NCBI GenBank assembly: GCA_021825785.1
Contig: JAKAGP010000051.1
Location: forward strand, 1-8,300
Reading direction: 5' to 3'
Length of the DNA stretch: 8,300 bases
Source: Nitrospirota bacterium
GTDB lineage: Bacteria > Nitrospirota > Thermodesulfovibrionia > Thermodesulfovibrionales > JdFR-88
Shown: positions 1 to 6,042 of the stretch, piece by piece
Position numbering within the stretch: position 1 is the first letter of the stretch
Layout: every line of letters starts with the position of its first letter
Notes under the pieces: generated by a model
What the model was told of the DNA's origin: nothing
The model's input: the letters and a program-made list of their open reading frames with translations, nothing else
Databases searched by the model: none
Position numbers and translations under genes: made by a program

Positions 1-492
1 ATAGCGAAATCGATCACCCTTGCGCTTGAAAAAATCGAGCCGGCCCAAAGACCCTTTTTTGAAAAAAATCTGGCCGCGTTTGAAGGTTCGCTCTCTGAAA
101 TCCGCGGGAAGATGGACGAGATCAGGTCAAGAGATGCCGGCACCCCCGTCGCCCTGACGGAGACGCTCTACCTCTACCAGACCCGGCCCATGGGACTGAA
201 CGTCCTGACGCCTTTCGTTTTCGAGAAGGCCGTTGCGGAGGGCAACGACCCGCCCGCCCGAAGCATCAGTCTGACTGACAGCCTGGTGAGCGGCAGAAAG
301 GTAAAAGTCCTGATCTGCAACAGCCAAACGGTCACGCCCGTCACCACGAACCTGCAAAACGCCGCCAGGAGAAACGGCATTCCGGTCGTCGCCGTATCGG
401 AGACCATGCCGCCGGGCTCTTCGTACCAGGCGTGGATGATGGACGAGCTGAATGCCCTGGAGCGCGCCCTTGCCCTGGCGACGGGCCGCTAG
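1..492 (+). CDS. Metal ABC transporter substrate-binding protein (ZnuA/TroA family), C-terminal part, 5' end outside window
   Basis: The reading frame is open from base 1 and ends at TAG 490-492, leaving the last 163 residues of a longer protein (family members are about 300 residues). It is the extracytoplasmic receptor that captures a divalent metal and delivers it to the permeases. What identifies it is the C-terminal lobe: an FEKNLAAF-like helix near residues 20-27, the LTPFVF segment, a core strand VKVLICNSQ, and the closing block IPVVAVSETMPPG followed by a long helix with YQAWMMDELNAL. In TroA/PsaA an Asp in the equivalent block is a metal ligand; here the aligned residue looks like Glu (bases 400-402), as in many Zn/Mn members. 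The N-terminal signal peptide and His ligands lie outside the window, so Zn versus Mn cannot be decided. The stop is 6 bases from the ATPase start, and both genes are in the same frame. Confidence 0.88.
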   Translation: MAKSITLALEKIEPAQRPFFEKNLAAFEGSLSEIRGKMDEIRSRDAGTPVALTETLYLYQTRPMGLNVLTPFVFEKAVAEGNDPPARSISLTDSLVSGRKVKVLICNSQTVTPVTTNLQNAARRNGIPVVAVSETMPPGSSYQAWMMDELNALERALALATGR

Positions 493-498
493 AAAAAT

Positions 499-1305
499 AT
501 GGAAGAAAACGAAACGGTCATCTCCCTGGAAAACGTGACAGTCAGGCTTGCGGGCCGGACCGTCCTGGACAATGTCGGCTTCGAGGTGAAAAGAGGGGAA
601 TTCGTTGCCGTGCTCGGCCCAAACGGCGCAGGCAAGACCATGCTCATGAAGCTGCTGCTGGGCCTTTTGAAACAGGCCGAAGGCAGCGTGACAGTGCTTG
701 GAAAGCCGCCGCGGCGCGGCAACCGCGAGATAGGATACGCCCCCCAGCACAGGGTGCTCGAAACGGACCTCGCGCTGCGCGCGCGCGACGTTGTAGGTCT
801 CGGCCTGGACGGCAACAGGTGGGGCATCTGGCTGTCCGGCCGCAAGAGGGAGGAATTGATAGACAATGTCCTTAAGGAAATGGACGTCTACCGGTTGGGG
901 AACGCCCCGGCCGGGCAGCTTTCGGGAGGCGAGCAGCAGAGGGTATTGATAGCCCAGGCGCTCATAGCGGACCCGGAGATCCTGCTGCTGGACGAGCCCC
1001 TTTCCAACCTGGACATTACCCACGCGCAGGAGGTCATCCTGCTGCTCACGAAGAGACTCTGCCCCTCGAAGCAGAAGGGCGCCCATATATGCCACGAGAG
1101 GAAGGTGACCATCATGCTCGTTACCCACGACATAAATCCTCTGCTGCCCATTGTGGATAAAGTGCTCTACATGTCCGACGGCCGGGGGGTGATGGGCACC
1201 CCGGAGGAGATAATTACGAGCGAGACGCTTTCGAAGCTTTACAGGACGAAGGTGGAGGTGGTGCGCAGCGGCGGGCGCGTCTTCGTGGCGGGCGCGGAGA
1301 CATGA
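499..1305 (+). CDS. Metal ABC transporter ATP-binding protein (ZnuC/MntB-like)
   Basis: Cytoplasmic ATPase that powers the metal importer, 268 residues. All nucleotide-binding motifs are visible: Walker A GPNGAGKT (40-47), Q-loop Gln83, signature LSGGEQQR (141-148), Walker B ILLLDE (161-166), D-loop SNLD (169-172) and H-loop His210 in LVTHD. The family length is about 250. Part of the excess is an apparent 12-residue insertion after the D-loop helix (188-199), containing Cys188, His196, Cys198 and His199; removing it restores the usual run into ERKVTIMLVTHD. The ATG at 499 sits 6 bases after the upstream stop, with no strong Shine-Dalgarno sequence, so translation may be coupled. Its stop overlaps the next start (ATGA, 1302-1305). 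The family and the importer role are secure; the metal is inferred from the neighbours. Confidence 0.95.
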   Translation: MEENETVISLENVTVRLAGRTVLDNVGFEVKRGEFVAVLGPNGAGKTMLMKLLLGLLKQAEGSVTVLGKPPRRGNREIGYAPQHRVLETDLALRARDVVGLGLDGNRWGIWLSGRKREELIDNVLKEMDVYRLGNAPAGQLSGGEQQRVLIAQALIADPEILLLDEPLSNLDITHAQEVILLLTKRLCPSKQKGAHICHERKVTIMLVTHDINPLLPIVDKVLYMSDGRGVMGTPEEIITSETLSKLYRTKVEVVRSGGRVFVAGAET

Positions 1306-2141
1306 TGCGCATGCTCTCCGTATTCCAGTACGGTTTTATTCAGCACGCGTTTCTCGCCGGCTCGCTCGTGGCGGTCGTTGCCGGGTTTGTCGGCTACTTC
1401 CTTGTCATCAGGGGGCTCACGTTCGCCGGCCACGCGCTGTCGCACATCGGATTTGCCGGCGCGGCAGGCGCGCTCGTCTTCGGGGCAAACCCCTTCGCCG
1501 GCATGCTTCTTTTCACCATAACCGCGGGGGTGGGGGTCGGGGTGTTCGGGAAAAGACTGACGGAGGAGGACATCGGCACCGGCATCATCATGACGCTCAT
1601 GCTCGGGTTCGGCGCGCTTTTCATTTCCCTTTACAAGGGCTACGCGGAGCGCGCCTACAGCATCCTTTTCGGGACCATCCTTGGCATCAGCGCCTCAGAC
1701 GTCATGGTGACCGCGGTATTTGGCGCCGTCACCGTTGTTGCGCTTGCGGCAATCTTCCGCCCGCTGCTGTTTGCTTCAGTAGACCCGGAGGTGGCCGAGG
1801 CGCGCGGCGTGCCGGTCCGGGCCCTGGGCATAGTCTTTCTTGTGCTGGCGGCGATTGCCGTATCCATATCGGTGCAGATAGTCGGGGTCCTGCTGATATT
1901 CACGCTGCTGGTGGGGCCCGCGGCGACGGCCACGAGGATCGCGCACCAGCCTGTAAACGCCATTGCCCTTTCCATCGTCCTCGGGCTTTGCTACACCTGG
2001 CTCGGCATTTTCCTGGCGGCGGTCAGTTCATGGCCGGTCAGTTTTTATATCGCCGCGATATCGTTCTGCGTATATCTGCCAGTGAGGCTTTTGCCGCCCG
2101 CGTCAGGCGGGCGGGAAAACCATGGGGCGGCAGCGGCATGA
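1302..2141 (+). CDS. Metal ABC transporter permease, ABC-3 family (ZnuB-like), first of two
   Basis: Integral membrane subunit, 279 residues, a usual length for the family, with roughly eight hydrophobic segments. Family features seen are the N-terminal block HALSHIGFAGAA (44-55), an acidic/basic loop GKRLTEEDIG (83-92), the cytoplasmic coupling loop DPEVAEARGVP (161-171) expected to contact the ATPase, and VQIVGVLLIFTLLVGPAA (191-208). The start at 1302 overlaps the ATPase stop by 4 bases. A second in-frame ATG at 1305 has better spacing from GGAG at 1296-1299 and could be the real start. The protein is strongly similar along its length to the next permease, so the pair are paralogues. The last 15 or so residues (Gly/Pro/Ala-rich) are probably a cytoplasmic or disordered tail. 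Confidence 0.93.
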   Translation: MMRMLSVFQYGFIQHAFLAGSLVAVVAGFVGYFLVIRGLTFAGHALSHIGFAGAAGALVFGANPFAGMLLFTITAGVGVGVFGKRLTEEDIGTGIIMTLMLGFGALFISLYKGYAERAYSILFGTILGISASDVMVTAVFGAVTVVALAAIFRPLLFASVDPEVAEARGVPVRALGIVFLVLAAIAVSISVQIVGVLLIFTLLVGPAATATRIAHQPVNAIALSIVLGLCYTWLGIFLAAVSSWPVSFYIAAISFCVYLPVRLLPPASGGRENHGAAAA

Positions 2142-2998
2142 CTGCGCTTTTGCCTCAGGCATTCGTCTGGAACGCCTTCATCGCCGGCACGCTCATCGCC
2201 ATTACCGCCGCCGTAATCGGGTATTTTGTAGTGCTGCGCGCGCAGGCCTTTGCGGCTCACGCGCTGTCGCACGTCGGTTTCGCGGGCGCCACACTTGCGG
2301 CCCTGCTGGGCATCAATCCGCTTGCCGGCACGCTTGGGTTCACCATCTCGGCCGCGCTTGGGATGGGGGCGCTCGGAAAGCGCCTGCGCGGGCGCGATGT
2401 TGAGATAGGCATGATACTGTCCCTGGCGCTCGGGATGGGCGTCCTTTTCCTGAAGCTTTATACGGGTTCCGCCAGCGAGGCGGCCGGCGTGCTCTTCGGG
2501 TCCATATTCAGCATCGTTGCCGCGGACATAATGCTGACCATTGTCCTGGCGCTGGGGACGCTCGCCGCGCTTGCGGCCATATTCCGGCCATTGCTTTTCG
2601 TCTCCATAGACCCGGAGGTCGCGGAGGCGCGCGGGGTGCCGGCAAAGGCCCTTTCCATAGTTTTCATGCTGCTGCTGGCGGCCACGGTGGCCGCGACGAT
2701 ACAGATAGTGGGCGTGCTGCTGGTCTTCGCGCTTATCGTCGCTCCGGCAGCCGCCGCGCAATACCTCAGCAGAAAACCGCTGCAGACGATACTCATATCG
2801 GTGCTTCTGGGGCTCGCCTTCACATGGGGAGGGCTTTTGCTTGCCCTTGTCAGCAATTATCCCGTCAGTTTTTATATAGCCGGACTGGCCGCAATCACCT
2901 ACTTCATTGCAATGGGCCGCGGCCGTCTGGCGGGGCCGCGCGGGCCGGCTCCTCAAAGGCACCCGGACCGGGAGGAAGGCAGGGCGCGGCTGGCCTAG
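2138..2998 (+). CDS. Metal ABC transporter permease, ABC-3 family (ZnuB-like), second of two
   Basis: Second membrane subunit of the importer, 286 residues. It repeats the landmarks of the preceding permease in the same order: HALSHVGFAGA (41-51), GKRLRGRDVEIG (80-91), DPEVAEARGVP (158-168), IQIVGVLLVFALIVAPAA (189-206) and NYPVSFYIAGL (240-250). I place the start at ATG 2138, which gives a 4-base ATGA overlap with the first permease and an N-terminus that aligns with it. The frame stays open upstream to 1988 but that stretch lies inside the first permease. Unlike its partner it ends in an about 28-residue Arg/Pro/Gly-rich tail after the last membrane segment. A heterodimeric channel is the simplest reading; two alternative homodimers sharing one ATPase is the other possibility. 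Confidence 0.93.
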   Translation: MTALLPQAFVWNAFIAGTLIAITAAVIGYFVVLRAQAFAAHALSHVGFAGATLAALLGINPLAGTLGFTISAALGMGALGKRLRGRDVEIGMILSLALGMGVLFLKLYTGSASEAAGVLFGSIFSIVAADIMLTIVLALGTLAALAAIFRPLLFVSIDPEVAEARGVPAKALSIVFMLLLAATVAATIQIVGVLLVFALIVAPAAAAQYLSRKPLQTILISVLLGLAFTWGGLLLALVSNYPVSFYIAGLAAITYFIAMGRGRLAGPRGPAPQRHPDREEGRARLA

Positions 2999-3045
2999 GC
3001 GGCAGGCCCGATACCGTGGGCCGCAGCCCCGAGCTGCAAAAAAAT

Positions 3046-3783
3046 TCACAACGGCCTTGCGGGCTTCACCGTGATGTTTGCGCCCTCCCTGAAATGTGTC
3101 TCCACAAACCCCTTCAGCTCCGACAGGAGCTTTTCCCCCGGCTTGATCCTCGCGAGCTTCTCCAGCGGGAAGGCCTGGAGGCTGCCCAGCAGGCCCTTGA
3201 GGGCTGCTGAAATTTTTATCGCCGGGGCGTCCTTTTTGCAGTCCCCGCATAGAAGGGCGCCGTCGCGGGGATAGAAACTGAAATTGAAAGCCTCCGATTG
3301 CCTGCCGCACCTTGCGCACCCGCTCAGGGAAGGGGCGTAGCCGGCAAGCGCGAGGACCCTCAGCTTGAACACCACCGGGACGAATGAGGAGCCCGGTTCC
3401 CTCTCAAGCCCGTCAAGCCCCCAGAGCAGAAGCTCGAAGGCGTCCGGCGCGCCGTGGGTCTCCCGCTCCGGCAGGAGTTTCATGACCAGCGCGGCCAGGC
3501 CGCAGGCCTGAACGAAGCCGCCGGAGTGCTCCCGGAGGGTTTGAAACGGCCTTATGATGTCCGATTGGGTAAGCCGCGGCAGGTTCGCGTCCTCCCTGCC
3601 CATAAGCGAGATGCGGGCGTGGGTGAAGGGCTCAAGGGAGCCGCCGAAGCGGCTTTTTATCTTCCTGGGGCTTTTCGCGAAGGCGGGGCGGATGCCGAAA
3701 TCCCGCGTCAGATACTCCACGATGAGGTCGGCCTCGCCGAAGGGCCGGCTCTTCAGGACGATGCCCTCGGTCCGTCCGGGCAT
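3046..3783 (-). CDS. recO: DNA repair protein RecO
   Basis: RecO, 245 residues, the usual length. In the RecF pathway it binds DNA and SSB, anneals strands, and with RecR loads RecA on SSB-coated gaps. The N-terminal OB-fold shows the hallmark opening TEGIVLKSRPFGEADLIVEY (5-24), then AKSPRKIKSRFGGSLEPF (36-53). A helical domain follows, with a Cys4 zinc-binding site at Cys156/Cys159 and Cys179/Cys182 (CARC and CGDC); not all RecO proteins keep these cysteines. The ATG at 3781-3783 directly abuts the TAG of the upstream DUF151 gene with no spacer, so translational coupling or reinitiation is likely. Era and RecO are neighbours in many bacteria, which supports the call. It converges with the importer operon, leaving 47 bases between stops. 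Confidence 0.96.
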   Translation of the reverse strand: MPGRTEGIVLKSRPFGEADLIVEYLTRDFGIRPAFAKSPRKIKSRFGGSLEPFTHARISLMGREDANLPRLTQSDIIRPFQTLREHSGGFVQACGLAALVMKLLPERETHGAPDAFELLLWGLDGLEREPGSSFVPVVFKLRVLALAGYAPSLSGCARCGRQSEAFNFSFYPRDGALLCGDCKKDAPAIKISAALKGLLGSLQAFPLEKLARIKPGEKLLSELKGFVETHFREGANITVKPARPL

Positions 3784-4236
3784 CTACATTATGTTGCCGA
3801 AGTCCTCCGGCTTCAGGTTCTTCAGCCATTCATCCAGCTCGTCGGAATTTTTGAGCTCAAGAATGCTGTCCTCGACGTATATGGGGGCGTTCATCCTGAG
3901 CGCCACGGCCACGGCGTCCGAGGGCCTGGAGTCCACCGGTGTCTCCTTCTTCCCGTCCGTCAGATGGATGAGGGCGTAGTAAGTGTTTTCGAGCAGGTCG
4001 GTAACGACGATCCTGCTTACCTTCACCTTGAGGTCGTCTATGATATTCCTTATCAAATCATGGGTGAGGGGCCTGGGGGTCGTCACCTTCCCCAGGGCAA
4101 GGGCTATGGAGTCCGCCTCCGGCTTGCCTATCCAGATCGGAAGCGTGGAGGTCCCCTCCACTTCCCGCAGCAGGAGTATGTACATGTTGCTCCTCGGGTC
4201 GAACAGCAGCCCTTCCACTTTCATCTCAACAAGCAT
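3784..4236 (-). CDS. Bifunctional nuclease family protein (DUF151/BFN domain)
   Basis: A 150-residue protein made almost entirely of one DUF151 domain. Diagnostic blocks are LPIWIGKPEADSIAL (32-46), VTTPRPLTHDLI (51-62), the strand VSRIVVTDLLENTYYALIHL (73-92) and the near-invariant DSRPSDAVAVALR (102-114), followed by APIYVED. In plants a member of this family has been described as having both RNase and DNase activity; the bacterial role is not settled, and structural homologues form oligomers. Start choice: ATG 4234-4236 gives MLVEMKVEGL; the in-frame ATG four codons later (MKVEGL) is also reasonable, since family members often begin near MKV. It lies 9 bases after era and directly abuts recO, so it is an operon member and a link to RNA or DNA processing is plausible. 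That link is inference. Confidence 0.93.
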   Translation of the reverse strand: MLVEMKVEGLLFDPRSNMYILLLREVEGTSTLPIWIGKPEADSIALALGKVTTPRPLTHDLIRNIIDDLKVKVSRIVVTDLLENTYYALIHLTDGKKETPVDSRPSDAVAVALRMNAPIYVEDSILELKNSDELDEWLKNLKPEDFGNIM

Positions 4237-4245
4237 CTTATAAGT

Positions 4246-5250
4246 CTACCGCCTTTTTTCCTGATCTAAATTAAAACCCAGCTCCCTTATGGACCTGGCG
4301 TCCTCGCGCCAGTCCCGCTTGAGCTTCACCCAGAGCTGCAGGTAAACCCTCGCATTAAGGAGTTTTTCTATGTCCAGCCTTGCCGCTGTCCCGATTTCCT
4401 TGAGCATCCGGCCGCTTTTCCCTATTATAATACCTTTCTGGCCTTCATGCTCTACCCAGATGTCCGCGCTTATGCGGATCAGGCCGCCCGCGGCCTCCCC
4501 GGCAGCAGCAATCCCGTAGTCCTCCGGGGACTGGCCTTCCTGGGGCTGGTCCGGGAGCTGGCTCCCTTGAGGCTGGCCTCCCTCCTGCCAGTTGACGACC
4601 TCGACGGCCACGGCGTGCGGGACCTCGTCGAAGGTGGCTTCCATCACTTTTTCCCTTATTATCTCAGAAACCATGAATCTTTCAACCTGATCGGTGACAA
4701 GGTCCTCGGGGTAATACTTCGGCCCTTCCGGCAGATAAGGGAGGAGTTTTTCCAGGAGCAGGTCCACGCCGTCGCCCTTCAGGGCGGATATGGGTATTAT
4801 CTGATCGAAACGGAAGAGTTTCGAATACTCGTCGATAACGGGAAGGAGTTTCACCTTCTTTATCGTGTCCACCTTGTTTATGAGGAGGAATACGGCCTTT
4901 TTTTCCCCCGCCCTGCCGATCAGCTCTATGATCTCCTTCTCCCTGGGGCCGGGCCGCCCCGGTTCGACCATGAAGAGAAGCGCATCCACCTCCTGCATGG
5001 CATCCCTGGCCTCGCGCATCATGACCTCATCGAGCCTGTTGTGGGGCTTGTGGATGCCCGGCGTGTCCATTAAGACTATCTGCGCGGCTTCGAGCGTCTT
5101 TATCCCGATTATGCGGTTTCGCGTAGTCTGGGGTTTTTTCGTTACTATGGCGATCTTTTGCCCCAGAAGCGCGTTAAGCAGGGTGGACTTGCCCGCATTG
5201 GGCCTTCCAACGATAGTGACGAACCCGGAGCGATAGGGTTTTTCTTCCAT
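4246..5250 (-). CDS. era: GTPase Era with an unusual insertion in the KH domain
   Basis: Era, an essential GTPase in most bacteria that binds the 3' end of 16S rRNA and assists 30S maturation. The GTPase domain shows G1 GRPNAGKS (15-22), G2 around TTRNR (42-46), G3 DTPG (62-65), G4 NKVD (125-128) and G5 SAL (155-157). The C-terminal KH domain shows KGIIIGKSGRMLKEIG (272-287, with the GxxG loop) and VYLQLWVKLKRDWREDA (302-318). At 334 residues it is about 35 longer than usual. The excess is a Q/G/P/E-rich stretch at about 223-256, between VAVEVVNW and GLIRISADIWVE, where other Era proteins have a short turn. The start is fixed: the codon before the ATG is TAA. No Shine-Dalgarno sequence lies within 12 bases. 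It is the first gene of era-DUF151-recO. Confidence 0.97.
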   Translation of the reverse strand: MEEKPYRSGFVTIVGRPNAGKSTLLNALLGQKIAIVTKKPQTTRNRIIGIKTLEAAQIVLMDTPGIHKPHNRLDEVMMREARDAMQEVDALLFMVEPGRPGPREKEIIELIGRAGEKKAVFLLINKVDTIKKVKLLPVIDEYSKLFRFDQIIPISALKGDGVDLLLEKLLPYLPEGPKYYPEDLVTDQVERFMVSEIIREKVMEATFDEVPHAVAVEVVNWQEGGQPQGSQLPDQPQEGQSPEDYGIAAAGEAAGGLIRISADIWVEHEGQKGIIIGKSGRMLKEIGTAARLDIEKLLNARVYLQLWVKLKRDWREDARSIRELGFNLDQEKRR

Positions 5251-5262
5251 TTATCTAGTATA
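5250..5262 (-). promoter_or_regulatory. Possible -10 box right against the era start (leaderless candidate)
   Basis: On the minus strand TATACT (5262-5257) is followed by six bases and then the era ATG, so a transcript starting at the usual distance would begin at or within a base or two of the start codon. There is no Shine-Dalgarno sequence in the gap. No good -35 box stands 16-18 bases upstream; an A-rich run is there instead. The box is therefore only a candidate, and an upstream promoter is equally possible. Confidence 0.25.
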
Positions 5263-5723
5263 ACCCACCCCGCCTCTCTTTTTTTGTGTTTTCCCGTTCA
5301 AGCCAAAAAACTTAACCTCCGATTTTATAATGATTTTTAGCCCGGCCCCGGCCTTCAAAAGGCCCTGCCGGCCCCTGGCATAATCCGCCACTGTTGTCTA
5401 TTAACACGTAGTTTCAGAAAAACAGGGGTTTTGGTGGGAATCAGCGGGAGAAAACGGGATTCTCTAAGAAAAACAAAGGACTTGAAGGACTCACAGGGAA
5501 AACTTACTAACACAGAAAGGCCTTGATTTCCTGAAACCTCGCGTAATGGTGCCAGGCGGTTTTTGCCGTCGCGCCCTCAATCTAACCCCTTGATTTCTAT
5601 AACTCCCGCAAAATTTACCAACCCGAAAGCCGGAAACGAAAGCCGGAAATTTCCGAAACCCGGATAGTAAGTCGGAAACAGCCCTGAAAGCCGGAAATTC
5701 AGAGAGCATTTACGGATTGCTAA
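5251..5723. other. Gene-free stretch between era and the gene remnant
   Basis: I find no credible coding region here on either strand. A 72-codon minus-strand frame at 5491-5709 is explained by short repeats and lacks any family motif. Contents: a perfect 6-bp stem with a CAA loop at 5350-5364 (GGCCTT/AAGGCC) inside a GC-rich patch, with no T-tract on either strand so not a standard terminator; a 10-bp direct repeat CCTTGATTTC at 5521-5530 and 5588-5597; and the GAAAGCCGGAAA repeat cluster listed separately. The era promoter region must lie in its left part if transcription starts upstream of 5262. Base composition falls toward AT compared with the flanking operons. Confidence 0.6.
5625..5697. 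repeat. Short degenerate direct repeats, GAAAGCCGGAAA unit
   Basis: Three exact copies of the 12-mer GAAAGCCGGAAA occur at 5625-5636, 5638-5649 and 5686-5697, with a partial copy GTCGGAAAC at 5671-5679 and an inverted, altered copy just before it. The second copy runs into the palindrome GGAAATTTCC (5645-5654). Spacing is irregular (13 then 48 bases), so this is not a CRISPR array; it looks like a decayed minisatellite or multiple short protein-binding sites. No function can be assigned. Confidence 0.7.
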
Positions 5724-5915
5724 TTACATTCTAAAAACCCTTAAATTTTCAGTTCCAACCGCCCAGGTTTTTCCATCATCAGCAATCGCCACCCGGGTCA
5801 TCATATCCTTCGTGTTGAGATATTCGGACCAGAGGACTTTCCCTCCCCTATCAAAAACAACTATTTTATTTATGGTTTTCCGCTCTTTTCCAAGAGAAGT
5901 ATATACAAGAGAATA
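5724..5915 (-). pseudogene. 3' remnant of a gene (beta-propeller-like C-terminus), truncated by the mobile element
   Basis: On the minus strand a frame ending at TAA (5726-5724) encodes a protein-like C-terminus of about 63 residues. It includes TINKIVVFDRGGKVLWSEY, then NTKDMMTRVAIADDGKTWAVG, and finishes TENLRVFRM. The pattern of VVFD-x-GGKVLW strands and AIADDGKTWAVG resembles a blade of a WD40/PQQ-type beta-propeller; that is a resemblance only. There is no in-frame start codon upstream. Reading 5'-ward, the frame runs straight into the transposon end repeat at 5915. It stays open through both 51-bp repeat units, because 51 is a multiple of three, and meets a stop just before 6030. The N-terminal part of the gene is not found on the other side of the element, so it was lost in a deletion or rearrangement. 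Confidence 0.6.
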
Positions 5916-6016
5916 AAGCTCAATAAAGGGGTCAGGTCTTGAATCTTGACATTGTGACTCCGCAAAAAGCTCAATAAAGGGGTCAGGTCTTGAATCTTGA
6001 CATTGTGACTCCGCAA
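5915..6016 (+). repeat. Left transposon end: perfect 51-bp tandem duplication
   Basis: Bases 5915-5965 and 5966-6016 are identical over 51 positions, beginning AAAGCTCAATAAAGGGG and ending GTGACTCCGCAA. The last 11 bases (TGACTCCGCAA) are repeated once more at 6017-6027. Each unit carries one left inverted-repeat core, and within it GTCAGG and CTTGAC (5931-5936 with 5945-5950) can pair around an 8-base loop with one G-T wobble. A subterminal hairpin of this kind is what single-strand HUH transposases recognise. The unit also contains TTGACA, a -35-like hexamer, but no matching -10 box at proper spacing. Confidence 0.9.
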
Positions 6017-6042
6017 TGACTCCGCAATGCTAAATTCTCATC

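Noticed and set aside
127..1128. A 333-codon minus-strand open frame opposite the binding protein and ATPase.
   Set aside because: It is antisense to two well-supported genes, has no recognisable domain, and would have to coexist with all the ABC motifs on the other strand.
1988..2137. Upstream in-frame extension of the second permease to an ATG at 1988.
   Set aside because: The extra 50 codons lie inside the first permease in another frame and give a non-membrane, Arg-rich N-terminus. The ATG at 2138 aligns with the paralogue and makes the typical ATGA overlap.
3023..3045. Hairpin GCAGC/GCTGC next to a run of seven A as an intrinsic terminator between the importer and recO.
   Set aside because: For the plus strand the stem is followed by A, not T. 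For the minus strand the T-run comes before the stem. Neither orientation gives stem then U-tract.
2045..3319. A 424-codon minus-strand open frame across the second permease and into recO.
   Set aside because: It is antisense to a clear ABC-3 permease and overlaps recO in another frame; the translation is rich in Arg/Gly/Pro/Gln with no family motif, as expected from GC-rich shadow frames.
3454..4269. A 271-codon plus-strand open frame opposite recO and the DUF151 gene.
   Set aside because: It is antisense to two strongly recognised genes and covers their junction; no motif or membrane pattern supports it.
5491..5709. A 72-codon minus-strand open frame as a small gene.
   Set aside because: Its recurring F-R-K-F-P-A-F-like words come from the nucleotide repeats, there is no Shine-Dalgarno sequence, and nothing in it resembles a known domain.
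5915..6016. The 51-bp repeats as a CRISPR array.
   Set aside because: There are only two units directly abutting with no spacer, and the same core occurs inverted at the far side of a transposase gene, which explains it as a transposon end.
5997..6035. TTGACA in the left transposon end with an A/T-rich segment as the transposase promoter.
   Set aside because: The nearest -10-like sequence is about 27 bases downstream, far beyond the usual 16-18, so no promoter call is supported.
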